Source: Cycas panzhihuaensis (lineage: Eukaryota > Cycadophyta). Taken from it: a stretch of 64,000 nt of DNA. The notes beneath the pieces are model-generated. The model ran no database searches. It saw only the letters and a list, made by a program, of their open reading frames with translations, and was not told the origin of the DNA. The stretch's first letter is position 1; the number at the start of each line of letters is the position of its first letter. The stretch is from NCBI GenBank assembly GCA_023213395.1, contig CM041465.1, positions 229,221,741 through 229,285,740 of the forward strand, read 5' to 3'. The position numbers and the translations under genes are program-made. Positions 12,445-23,739 of this stretch are shown here, one piece after another.

Positions 12445-14699
12445 CCCTAACAAGTGACCACTCATTGTGATCCTTGTTAAGCTAGCAATCCAGTGAAAGG
12501 AACAATTTAAAATTTTGTTGATCAGACAGCAAGATATTTCATCTAGATCGATTGCTATTGTGTTTTAGCCTCCACTTGGTCTACAAGTTCATTTCAATGC
12601 ATAAGCAACAGATCGTGTGAAATTTTACCAGCACCTGGTCATCTAAGACACCTTACTACCTATCAAATATTACCTCATTTTGTGGCCTATATAGGGAGAT
12701 CCAACCTCCAAAGCGACTAAAACCTAGTTTATCAAGTTTTCACTATTTTCTCACAGTTTTTAAAATTTTTTTTATAAAATTCAGCTTTCTCTGCCAATAC
12801 GCCCTTAATAGAGATCCTCCCAACTTAGATCTAAGTTCTCTAAACATTCTTTCACCTTCGTTATTCACTTTTTTCTTTGCACGTCTCATTGTTCTCAGTT
12901 TTTCTTCATAAAATATATATATTTAATCATTTTTTTAGTGCATTGTACACCCTAGTTTGGCTATCAACCTCATTGCAGCATGCATGGAGTTTAGATCGAT
13001 CAATTCGATAGGTTTCTTCTCTGTCTCCTCCCCTGTTTACTACACAAGCTGTGCAGGTCATGCGTTCGGTGATGATGGCAGCCATTTTCTTTTATTTCCT
13101 TTTTATTTTTTATAAAGTTTTAAAAAAATAAATTTTATTGTATAAAGTTTGAGATCTAGATATTTAAAGGGTATTAGCCCCCTTTACCTTAGCCTCCAGT
13201 CTCGTTCTATCTCATATGAGTGTTAGTTCATTGCTAAAAGAGGCTAACATAAGTTTTATAACATTTTCCTTTTATTTATTTTTTATTTTTTCATTACACA
13301 TAAGGTACGTAGCTAATTTCTACCATATCTCTTCATTAGGTTATTGGTTTCTAAAGAAACCTATCCCATTGAGTCTAAAATTTTCTGAGGTATGATTTCG
13401 AATGGTCATATGCTATATTCATAGCTGATTTGACCTGTTTTCAATCAGTTTAAAGTCATTCATTTTTTAAAGGTTTTTAAACTATTTTCACAAAATGCCT
13501 TTTTTATTAGATTATATTTTATCATTGAGAGATTATTTTCTACCCAAATCTACTATGTAGCTATCTATTTTCGGTGAACTTCATCACTATTTACTCATTT
13601 TATTTTTTAAGATTTATTTTAATCATTATTTTAATCGACGAAAGTGACACTTTAGTATTTTTAAATATTTTAACATAAAAGTACTTACTGTCATTTCTAT
13701 TATAACTTTTCTATTTTACATCAGAATTCAGATCTTTTAATTTCATTAGGAAACTAACTCATCCTCTTTGAACTAACACTATTTTTTATAAGTTTTAAAG
13801 TTTTTTTTTAGATTTTCAAAGACATCAAAGTTGAGGTACATAATAGCCTCCAATTTGTCATTATTGCATATTTACATATATTATTTCTTAAAATTTTCAA
13901 TTAAAAATATATTAAGCAGCTCTCTAAACTATATTTGATTATTTTTTTATCATTTATAAATTTTTTACTAGCATTTTTATAATATTTTGAGCACAGGCTC
14001 CTGTTAAGCCTTAGCAAGAGGACTACATCTTTTATTCATCAAAATATTGACTTGTAGGAACCTGTTTTTAAAATGGTTAGTTCTATTAAATAAATATTTT
14101 ATTGATATTTAATTTGGTATAATTTCACTTTATTTTGACATTGTTTAGTATAATTTTAAAGCTGCTCAACTTGAGCATTTAGTATATCCTAATAAGCTTA
14201 TCTTCTAAAATTTTCTTGTAAGGAGTTCTTCATTTTATTTCTTATTAATCACTTAGACTATATATTTAAGGCTTTCATTTGGCTTTCATATAAGCTTCTT
14301 TTAAGTTGTTTAGTTGCTGAAATTGATCATAAAGCAAGTAATAAGCTAATTGGACCTACAACTTAAATGGGTACAATTCTTTTTTTTTTAAGTTTCTTCT
14401 TCATTTTTTCTAAAGTAAAAATATACAATTTTTAGCATTATATATATACTTTAAGGTAAAGGATTTCTTGCATTGAAAGTTTATATTTATTCATTTAAAA
14501 AATCAAAAGGTTAATATTTTTTTTTACTTTTCATCATCAAAATTTTAATTCAAACCTGCATTGTTAAGAGGATCTTAGTTAGATTTAAAATTTACTTATA
14601 TATTCATTACATTTCAAAGTTTATATAAAATTATATCTTATAAATTTATCATTTATTTGAAAAGCATATTCTTTTTTATATACTAAAGTTTTTTGTAAA
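12445..14699. other. Z leader, right part, no coding seen
   Basis: This is the Z interior between the A insertion and the gag remnant. It is AT-rich with many poly-T runs. I see no protein motif on either strand. Together with 6415-7120 it makes an unusually long (about 2.9 kb) 5' leader for a copia-type element. Confidence 0.45.
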
Positions 14700-15412
14700 A
14701 TGGTAATCAATCTTAATAAAGTATAATTTCCTATATTTGATGGCCATAATTTTTCACAATGGCCTAAAACAATGTAAAATTATTTTATTATACATGATCT
14801 TTAGAAATACTTATAAAATAAATATGATCTTACTATTAAAGAAAACTTCAAAAAAGACAATGAAGTCTTAGGGATATTATTTTGTACTATAGATAATAAT
14901 ATTTTCTCTAAAGTGTGTGAACTGACAACTTTTAAATCCTTATGAGACATCTTAATTTCTATTTATGGGGGAGATACCCTCAATAAATTTAACATTGATA
15001 TTGTTGAGCATGTGAGACAGGTGTCAGAATAGGTGGATTCTAATAAAAAGACCAAGGGAGATTTAAGTCAAATACATGATCATCTTGTTGCTCAAGAACC
15101 TAATCCTCTAGTTGAGGGGGAGAAATATGATGATATGATAGTCACTCACAACATAAAGTTTTCAGAAGTCAAAGTTAAAGTTCTAGTTGATAAAGTCAAA
15201 GTTATAGTTATTCACCTTTATTCAAATCCAGTTACATTTACTTGCAGATTAGTTACACCATTCAATGGCGAAGACACACATAGTGTTAAAAGGATGAAGC
15301 AAGTTAGAAGTAATCAAGCTAAAAGACAAATATTCAAAGTTTTCTTTAAGTTCAAATTTTATAAGTTTAAAGAGAAGATAAAGTTATTTGTGATGACCAT
15401 TAAGGGAGAGAA
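14700..15412 (+). pseudogene. Gag remnant of element Z
   Basis: The ATG at 14700 opens MVINLNK. It is followed after one stop by a gag N-terminal pattern: FPIFDGHNFSQW (about 14730-14765), then a hydrophobic-aromatic stretch and VLGILFCTIDNN, then KVCELTTFKSL. This matches the plant copia gag layout (DUF4219/UBN2 type), in which a W-containing motif, a run of aliphatic residues and a T-A/T-F motif are spaced in this way. One frame holds from 14700 into the LTR. The last 120 codons (15033 on) are Val- and Lys-rich and are unlike any pol domain I know. No zinc knuckle and no pol follow: the purine tract and 3' LTR come directly. At least five in-frame stops make it non-functional. Confidence 0.65.
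15402..15412 (+). other. Z polypurine tract
   Basis: AAGGGAGAGAA immediately precedes the TG that opens the 3' LTR, the position expected for plus-strand priming. Confidence 0.75.
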
Positions 15413-15808
15413 TGTTGGGGTTAATGATCATCACCCTACTCCCACCTTTCAACTAGGAGTGCACACCCCACTCCCACAAATTTATACATATGGGTGCTCA
15501 CATATGAAGGTAAGTGTAAGGTAAGGTTAAGTTGATTTGAGTTAATTTGAGTTAAGTTATTTTAAGTTAAGTTTGTAATATTTTATTATTATTTAAATTT
15601 TAGGGATTGAGGAGTTTCCCTCCTCCTCCAAATTATATATTTAGAGGAGTGTACAACCTTAGTGTCTTTAGACACCACCTACTTTTGGATATTTGTAATA
15701 TTCTCTCTCAAAGATGGATTGAATGCAAAGGATCTATATGTTTATGCAACAATATATTGATTATGTGTTTATGTTCTACCCTATTCTCCATCTTTTATTA
15801 TTCCTATA
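15413..15808 (+). repeat. Z 3' LTR
   Basis: The copy starts TGTTGGGGTTAATG and ends ...CCTATA before the right TSD (atggc, 15809-15813). It is clearly homologous to 6020-6400, with scattered transitions and a short extra phrase near 15555. Confidence 0.8.
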
Positions 15809-16025
15809 ATGGCTTGGCTACTAGTATGAGTTATAGCCTTATATAGTACCCACTCTCAACAAAAATAATTAAAAGTAGACTAAATAATAAAGAAGGTAAA
15901 CAAATTATTAAGAAGTATATAAAATAAGACAATGATTAAGTAATCTAAGTAAGCAAGTACAAAAAAAGAAAAGAGTTAAGAAATTATAAGGATATATGAT
16001 AGGATATGATAATAAAGATAATATA

Positions 16026-16305
16026 TGTTAGAATTAGGAATGTAATAAGCACATCAAATCCTAATGGTAAGTAACAAAAAGATGAAGTATGTATAAAATA
16101 GATACCATGTTAGAGAATTGGTCAAAACTCAATTATGAATGAAAAATAGTACATACTTATAGTATAAGCTCACCACTAGTGAGAGAACCCTATTGGACTG
16201 CTTAGAGGTGGCACGCATATCAAGGTAGCCCACAACTGTAATATAAAATATAAAATATAGAGAGAGTTTATATAGGGCTAATGGAATTGAGTATTACACC
16301 CAATA
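16026..16305 (-). repeat. Y 3' LTR
   Basis: The copy starts TGTTAGAATTAGG and ends ...CCAATA, where the partner ends CCAACA. A pyrimidine run (16306-16317), purine-rich on the minus strand (AGGGGGGAA), follows directly and is the polypurine tract. Confidence 0.87.
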
Positions 16306-16903
16306 TTCCCCCCTATAATAGTCAATTACATAAATGTCATCACATTAATAATAAGCTCAAGTCTCCAAAAGTCTACTAGATCATAAACGTTGCTGCATAG
16401 AATTAGAAAACTGCTGAAGTCCATATGAAGTGGAGTCCATCTACTAAAATACATGGGTTATCAGGCGCTGTAACTTCCAGTTGGTTAAGAACTCCCTTTG
16501 TATATGTGGATCAATCAGGAGCTGGAAAGAGTAGCTATATAAGGTCCCACCCCTTGCTCATATGGGAGTGCAAGAAGGAAAAAATATATAAAGCACATGG
16601 CAAATGGCACATGGCATGTAAGAGTAGCTTCTAAAAGTGTGTCCTACCTCTTACTCAATAGGACTAGCACTTGTTCAGTATCTAATGGCTGGAAATACAA
16701 TGGTACTATGGCCTTAAACATACCACATAGGCTAAAACGATGCCTCATTAGGCTAATAACTTACCACCATGGGCAAAATAAGCAATATTAAAAGTTCTTA
16801 CATGACTGAAAAATGATATAGGACTTGTGTAGCATATATGACTCTCTCTCATAAATGAAATATAATATGATCATAATGGGTTCTTCAAGATCTAAAAATA
16901 AAA
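16306..16903. other. Y interior, left part
   Basis: Besides the polypurine tract at its start I see no recognisable element. Short open readings at 16425-16634 and 16597-16791 overlap each other in different frames and resemble no family. Confidence 0.5.
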
Positions 16904-16908
16904 CCATG

Positions 16909-19662
16909 TGTTTCTTGGCTTCTAGGAATGGATACGGAGCGGTCGACTCAGGTAAGTGCAAGTACGTTTCTCACATTATTTTTATTTTCTTTTATGGGAA
17001 GTATGTGCTTGTATATTATGATTTCGTAGATGGTTTTGTGTCATCTACACCTATCTAGCCTATGACGACTATAGTGGAGGCACATTCCCAGTGAGTGTGA
17101 CACCCCGGTGGCCACATCACTTCCTGCAATATGCCCTGCTCTCCTTAAGATTTACTTGACTTACGTGATGTTCACTTTTATGTTGACTCACCGTCATTTG
17201 GCCTCCTCTTTGCACCCTTGAGTCCCATGATCACATTTCTTGTGGCTTTTGGTCTGTTGCTTGCCCCTAGGCAGGTGGGCCCACCCCCCGGCTAGCCTCC
17301 TAGTGCATTGGTCCATGGTCCTAGCTGGCTGTTTGGGCCTATTTAGCATTCTAGTCCTGCACCACGGTAAATTTCGTGGTACTGCGAAGTTTACTACGGT
17401 GTGACTGTAATAACTTATTTTTTTTAACTACCATGGTAATTCATACATTTATTGCAGAATTACCACATGTCTCTTAACCCAACTCAGCGCTAGCTGAGCC
17501 CTAACCACTCGATTAGGGTTAGGGCTGAGTATTTAAGTCCTTCTCAACTCTCTCTTTTTTTTTTTGGCTTTCTTTAGAAGGATCAACAAGGAAAAATGCC
17601 CTGCTATCTACTATCTTTTGCTGCTATGCTATTATTCCAGGACCTGTAATCACTCTCCAATGCCCAACTCTCCTTTGGCTTCATTGTGACATCTTCACAG
17701 CTCATTGCATACCTTAGAGAGGGCCTCCTTGTGGAGTTTTCAGGGTCTCCTTGCCCAGGCAGCCACCAAGTGGTCTCATAAGCAGGATTTTTCTCCAGCC
17801 ATCTTAGCAGGGGCTCCATACCTGCTGCACTCCAGCTTTTCCTCATATTTTTAGCCTCTTCCAATAGGCTTTGGTAGAGGTAAATGCCTCCCATCTTCTC
17901 CAAAGATATTTATTGGTTTAAGGTTTTACCTTTGCCCAGTTTATGCCTAATTTTGCATGTTTTACACTAGCTTGTCTTATCTTGTTTCAAGGGTTATTTC
18001 TTGTCTTTCCCTTGGGCTTTTTTCTCTGTTGTTTAGGCATTTTTTCCTGTGTTTCACACCCAAGACAATGGTCAAAGAGGGATACATAAGGTTTGGGATA
18101 GAGCTGGGTGGATTCCATACCACCCTCCATGCTCCTTAAGAGGCTTCCACCCTCCAAACCTTCCTCTTTGTTCCTGTGCTGCTCCTAGAGTGGAGTAAGG
18201 GATTAGTAGGTTATTTCTAGCTGCTGAAATTAGCGTTGACACTTGTTGCAGCACTGGTTTGAGGGCTCATTTCCCTAATCCGAGTAATGCATAAGCCCCG
18301 ATCACTTTTCTTGGCTCCGTCCTTTTCTCAACAGCCCAATTTGCTTCCCATAGCACTCCAGCTCATTGAGCTTTGCTTTGGGCTCTTTTTGCATCTTTAT
18401 TGTCCTATTTTCTAGCGAGTTGTACAACCATATCCTCGCTGCCTTGTGGCTTCTTAAGGAATGGTAGGGTTGCTCTTTGCGAGAGGTGGGCCACTCCAAG
18501 GCTTACTTATGTATTTACCGTTCATTTGAGTAATTTGTTTTGCCATAGATTATTGCTGCAATCTTGTGGTTCATGAACACTAACATATATATATATAGGC
18601 TTGTTTTTAGTATATGTACACATATGTTATTGGGACTCCACTTTGTGTGCTAGCCTCCTTTCTTTGGAAAGGGATATTTGTGCTTACTTATAGGTACCCA
18701 GAGGACGTGAGGGATTTCCCCCTTTTCTCTCTTGTGGATAAGTGTAATCATTCACATTTCATTATAGCATCTTATTTGCTGCTATTACTTTTCTTTTTTC
18801 CATTCTTGGCACTCTAGTGTCACTTCCAGGGAAGGTAAGGAAGCCCCACGCTTCGCCCTACTACGACGCCTCTTTCATCGTGCTTCGTGGAGTGACTTTG
18901 CACACCTTGTGGGCACGTTGCCACTTCGATTGCGTTTTTATTCTGGGTATGTGCTCCTGCTTCATTTCATTTTCTTTCCTCTAGAAGATTTACATGGTAG
19001 TAATTAGATCACTTAAAAGGAAAAAAGAAATTGACTCTCTCTTTTAGTTCACATTCTGTTTGTTATATTTTATGCACTACATCTATCATAGGAAAGGTTT
19101 TAGGAAGTTCTTCCCTCCAACCTTTCCTTTCATCTTGTAAACTTTACCCTTGTCCTCTTGACTTGTTATACTTAGTTTAGTTTACTTACGTGCATCCTAG
19201 CACCCTCCTTTCTCTTGATTGCTCTTTCAAAGGGGGGAACTCTTGATCGATCGATCGTTCCCATTCCCTTCATCCTCCCTCGATTTTCTTCTGCTTAACC
19301 AGATAACCGAGAAGACCTTAACCATAGGTTACTCATCTACTTTACCCCCTGCTCGTTTCCCTCCGCTATAGGGAAATCCTCAAGGGACTCTCTCCCTTCC
19401 CTTCTGGCCATCCAAGGGTGGGAAGATTCTTTTCCAAGATCTATCTAGGCTACTCTTCTGCCTCCCCTCTTCTTAGTTGAAGTATGGAACCACCTTTAGG
19501 TAGTTAGGTACCATTCGTAAGTCCCGAACTTGCGGTTCTGTGCACGGGGCGCCCTGCGTGGTACTTGCCTTGCTTGTAGGATCTTATCTGCACCTGATAG
19601 TGTCATCGTTCACCCTCGCTATCCCTACATAGCTAGGTGGTTATCCCATAGACGCGCATCCA
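16909..19662 (+). repeat. G 5' LTR (2,754 bp)
   Basis: The copy is collinear with 28520-31296 over its whole length. It is 23 bases shorter, largely because the 3' copy has an extra repeat of a gaagttta-type phrase near 29000-29030. GATC tetramers repeat at about 19245-19256 in both copies. Open readings inside it, such as 19530-19772 and 17604-17903, recur only partly in the other copy and are not genes. Confidence 0.93.
17530..17537 (+). promoter_or_regulatory. Probable TATA box of G 5' LTR
   Basis: TATTTAAG is followed by a C/T-rich stretch and a long T run. The same octamer in the same setting occurs in the 3' LTR at 29161-29168. The position, about 620 bases into the LTR, suits a U3/R boundary, though no transcript evidence is available. 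Confidence 0.45.
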
Positions 19663-19663
19663 C

Positions 19664-19681
19664 TGGTGACTATACTAGGGA
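19664..19681 (+). other. G primer-binding site, tRNA-Arg-like
   Basis: TGGTGACTATACTAGGGA lies one base after the 5' LTR. From memory of the plant tRNA-Arg(ACG) 3' end, its complement begins TGGCGACTCCACTGGGGA, so 14 of 18 positions agree and the mismatches are mostly transitions. It clearly differs from the tRNA-Met sites of all other elements in this window. Confidence 0.7.
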
Positions 19682-19923
19682 CTTGCTAGTAAGGGAGCTA
19701 GTCTTCACCCCTTTTCTGTTAGTATTGCTACCTACTTGTGGTTCCTCCCACTTCGTTTCCTGTGTTGGGTAGCCTCTAATGTGCACTCCTTGTCACCCTT
19801 TCTTTCTTCTAAAGTGTTAGTTAGCTTTGTATATGATGCTTCTCTCGTTGCGTATGTGGCTTACCTCCATTGTTAGAAGATTTTGGGTATCGTTCTCTTC
19901 CATCGTCGGATTCTAATTCGACT

Positions 19924-21060
19924 ATGGAAGGATACCTTTTCGATTGGGCCTATCATGCATTCGCGTCGAGAACTCATGAATTCCCTGCGTCTATTCTAGG
20001 ATCCACCCAAGAGGGGGAGGATCCTCTTTTCTATCCAGATGACCAACACCACTCACTCGATATCTATCCTTCTACCCATGTGGTAGAAGACCTGCTTTCT
20101 CTTGAGGTTCACCATTCGATTGGTGATTCTTATGAGGAATGCCCTCAGGGGTCTACGTCATTTGAGGTCCCGTCCACCTCTTATGGTCACGTAGATACCC
20201 CTCCCACCGACATGGTTAAAGCTATTAGCGAGTGCTTTGGAGTGACTTGCCTTCAATCGTATCCTAGGTGGTTTGAAGATGTTTTGCATGGTAGAGCATC
20301 CTCGTTATCCACTTCTTTACCGTCTTCTTCATCCGCGTCTGCCCCTCCTACTACCAGTAACCCTTTTATCCCTACGCATTTGTCCCGCTCTTTCCCTACA
20401 CCAACCATGAGGGTAAATATTATACCTTCCATCCCTCGCTAAGGTCCTAGTGCTTCGGGACCTTCTCGCGGTATGTCTTTCCCTCAGTTGAAGGTTAGCA
20501 TACCTTTTCCTAACCAAACTAATGTACCATCCCCTAACATAGTGCTTACATTCCCTAGTAGGCCTGTGGGTTCTACTAACTCTTCAGCCACTAGTTATGT
20601 GGGATCCGCTCCCACATATCCCTAAAACCAACCTGTTGGTCCTTCCTTTTATATACCCGCAGGTTATACTTCTTAACCTTGGGGGCAGGGTAAAGGGAAC
20701 CACCTCCCAGCTTATGGGATGGACTCGCTACACCTATATGGGATTGCACCACCTACGAGTGGTCCATATGGGCAAAACCCAGTACCACACCCTCTTTTCC
20801 CACCATCTAGCATGGCCCCTTTCATTGCACCTTCACAAGGGAACCCAACTCCCTTTCAAGGCACTTATCCTTAAGCCCTCTTCTAGCAAAGGGTATTTCC
20901 TCAAGGAGGGATGGGTTTGCCACCCCCATCCATTCCTTGCTCACTACTTACTACATCATTCGTTGATCCTACGGTCCAGGCAAGGGCACATCCCTTTATG
21001 GACTATAGATCAACACCTCTATCTATTAAGGCATTAAGAACTAATCTGCTGCCTCATCCT
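19924..21060 (+). other. Gag N-terminal extension, Ser/Pro-rich
   Basis: About 380 codons precede the capsid domain. The first 150 are acidic and hydrophobic (PDDQHHSLDIYPSTHVVEDL). The rest is rich in Ser, Pro and Gly and probably disordered. I recognise no domain. Tat/Ogre elements commonly carry extra sequence or a separate ORF before gag, and this could be its counterpart. Confidence 0.55.
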
Positions 21061-22150
21061 CCTGAAGTTCCTAGATTTGATGGAACATCCTCGCAAGAAC
21101 CACTAGAACATGTGCATAGTTTTTCTATGGCATGTATTGATTACTAGGCTTATGACCATATCTTAATGAAATTGTTTCTATGATCTTTACAGGGCGATGC
21201 CCTTAAGTGGTTTTATTGCCTCCCTGCCCACTCTATCTTTTCATTCCAGTAATTGGTGGATGAATTCATCAACTACTTTGATGTAGCTCACCTATTTGAA
21301 AGCGGAATGAAATCCCTCCTATCGCTCAAACAATATCACGATGAGATGAATCGTGACTTTGTACAAAGATTCCATAACCTTCTTCACTCCACTAAGGCCA
21401 CGTTACTTGAGGAGTTGAAGAGAGACATTTTCGTTAATGCACTTTGTCCCAAAGTACATGTGGAAGTCCTTAAAATGGGGGTGACCACATGCGACTCTGC
21501 GATTATGAAGTGCTTAGCGTTAGAGGCTATTGAGATCCAGGCTGGACTCAAGAAGCCTCTCAAACCCTCACAGCGATGTGAGATACCACCTCCAACCCAG
21601 GATACCAAACCACAATAATCTTCTAGGTCTTCTTCTCACCCAACTGAGAAGACCTTAGACCCCCTTACTTCTACCATATATTCATTCGAACGTATGATAA
21701 AGGAGCTTCAACTTCAAGCTCCTTCATCTCCAACTTCCAACAAACAAATTCAACAAGCTACCTAAGCTTCCCTCCCTAAAAATGGAAATGCCCAGTCCTC
21801 TTAAGCAAGGAAGATAGATCCCTTACTTGAGAAGAAGTGGTGCTCCATTCATAGGGAGTGCTTCCATGATGACTCATATTGTAGGGCCCAACATCCCAAG
21901 GATGCCCCTCGACATGACTCATCCCCTAAACAGGCCTCAAGGCCTAATCTAGACCAACCGGTCCAAAAGGATCCGTTCCCCAAATATGGGGAACACGATC
22001 GCAACACTCAATCCAAGAATAATTAGAACCAAGGAAGATCACCAAATTCTTGTCTTTCCTATGATAAAGGGAAGGGTGCCTAGGATTCGTCCTCTTCCTC
22101 TCGTTCCTTTAACCGATGCACTCCATCACCTTCGTAATCCGAGAATAAGG
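21061..22150 (+). other. Gag capsid and zinc motif of G
   Basis: The capsid begins near PEVPRFDGTSSQEPLEHVHS and includes GDALKWFYCLP and FVQRFHNLLHS. These are the F-G, A-W-F and F..RF..L patterns of the plant gypsy gag (Retrotrans_gag) fold. A CxxH..H..C motif, WCSIHRECFHDDSYC (about 21838-21882), matches the zinc-binding motif seen in Tat-type gags rather than a CCHC knuckle. It is interrupted by stops at 21145, 21181, 21250 and 21616, among others. Confidence 0.8.
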
Positions 22151-22389
22151 GAAAGAAGGTGATCCAAATGATTGAGGCTACTCCTTTGTATGCCCTTACT
22201 CAGTCTCAAGCTGTCACAGAAGCAGTCGGTGATTCTTCTTCTACTCCTTCTGATCCTCTTCCAAAGAACCCTCCTATGGAAGTACCTCTTATTCTCAAGG
22301 TCATTTTCGTACGTCCGGGTCATTACGATTTTCGAAGGGCACTTACCCAACCTACTACAAAGGGTAAGCCTTTCTCCATCATTAATGAG

Positions 22390-22935
22390 CTTCATACCGT
22401 CGCTATGGAAATGTCCTTGATGGATGTTTTGAGGAGTTGTCCTAAGTAATGGGCTCTCCTTTTGGAAGCTTTAGGATCGAATGATGCACCCATCCATGCT
22501 TTGGGTGTCACCTAAAGTCATGAACCCATTATTTCTTTTGATCTTAAGGACCTTCCTCCCGCGTGTGAAAGGGAACATCTGTGGAACTTCCCATTCACTA
22601 TTACCATCGATACGCTCGATTGTACCCTCCGAAGGACTATTGTTAATAATGATTCTTCCATAAATGCCATGCCCTTATGTGTCATGTAAGAGCTTGGTGT
22701 TTCTACCTTGGAACTTGTTCCATGGCAATGCCAAGGTTATGACGGTAGCGAAAAGACCCCATTGGGATCTGTCGCTATCCCGCTCACTCTCGAGGGTAAG
22801 ACTATCCTCACTGATATTGTAGTCCTTGATGTCGATGTCGACTACAACCTTCTCTTAGGTCGACCATGGCTTGACCAGATGGGAGCCATGTGTTCAACTC
22901 TCTGGGGGCAACTTAAATTCGTCCATGATGGATGA
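22390..22935 (+). other. Aspartic protease domain of G, active site lost
   Basis: The C-terminal signature YNLLLGRPWLD (about 22842-22875) and the LGSVAIPLTLEGKT segment identify a gypsy-type retropepsin. The active-site loop reads IVNNDSSINAMP (about 22639-22674). The catalytic Asp is Asn and the Gly two positions later is Asp, each explained by one G-to-A change. The protein could not cleave its polyprotein. Confidence 0.8.
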
Positions 22936-23712
22936 ATGAGGATTATTCCCTGCGAACGCCCACTTTCCAAACAAACCTATCCTGTCAATCTAGCAAGCCA
23001 AATCCCTTCTACTTATGCCTTAGCTTGCTCCATTAGTATACCCAATCCATCTAAACAAGATCCCACATCTTCTTTTCCTAGTCTCATACGTTTTATTCTT
23101 ATTGGCATTGGGAGCTACGGGTACCTAACCTCGTTTAGTGATGACGAGTCGCATGATGAGGATGAGGATTGTCTCCACCCTGTCTCCTTCCTCCGCACCA
23201 GTATGTCACACCCATCCCGTTCTAGATCTCCATCTAGAACCTCTTTCATTAGTGAGACTAGCCACTCCTATGTGTCACATGTCATCGCTCATGTTGACTC
23301 GTCTGTCATCAGTTCTTCCTCTTCATCACCCCCTGCAGGTGATGGCTTTGAAGAACTGCCTTTTGCTCCTTCTGAGGAGCCCATTTTTTACTCTCTCTTA
23401 GAGTCTGTCAAGGATGTTGGGCAACCCAACAACCATCATGGTCCTATTGCCCTTACTTCCTCTAGCACTTCATCTATTCAGAGTAAGATCATCCATGGGG
23501 TGGATTACTTCAAAGATGATGAAGCCTTACTCAAGCACCTAGTGGGCTTCATGCCTAAATTGCCTTCTAGTCATCATAGGCTTGGCCACCAGAAGATCCT
23601 TATGATTAGGTCCACGCTCACTAACCCAATCCTGTCCCCTATTCCATCTCCTTCCATTGACCTTGCCCCTCTCCACTTCGAGGAGGGTGCCATATGCATG
23701 GGGGCAACCTAG
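22936..23712 (+). other. Protease-RT linker of G
   Basis: A 259-codon stretch without stops joins protease to RT in the same frame. It holds an acidic patch (DDESHDEDED) and a Ser-rich run (about 23305-23330) and matches no enzyme family I know. In Ogre elements this interval contains an intron. Here it is open throughout, so splicing is not required to keep the frame. Confidence 0.6.
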
Positions 23713-23739
23713 GACATAGTCTTAGCCTCTAATAAGGTC

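Larger units (their letters stand above)
6020..15808 (+). mobile_element. Element Z: gag-only copia-type LTR element, host of A
   Basis: Direct repeats at 6020-6400 and 15413-15808 are clearly related. The left one is followed by a tRNA-Met-type primer site and the right one is preceded by a purine tract ending AAGGGAGAGAA, so Z reads on the plus strand. The flanking 5-mers are atggt on the left and atggc on the right, a TSD with one change. Element A (7126-12439) lies inside with its own TSD. Without A, Z is about 4.5 kb. The interior has a long non-coding leader and, just before the 3' LTR, a decayed gag reading. No protease, integrase or RT was found. It therefore resembles a non-autonomous element that kept or acquired gag. 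Confidence 0.75.

Noticed and set aside
15033-15524. 163-residue open reading as an independent gene
   Set aside because: It continues the Z gag frame from 14700 and runs into the 3' LTR.
17604-17903. Minus reading of 99 residues in the G LTR
   Set aside because: A partial copy recurs in the 3' LTR (29269-29478) simply because the LTRs are repeats. No family resemblance.
19530-19772. Plus reading of 80 residues
   Set aside because: It spans the LTR end and the primer site of G.
22936-23712. 258-residue open reading taken alone as a gene
   Set aside because: It is the in-frame linker between protease and RT of G, with the same frame on both sides.
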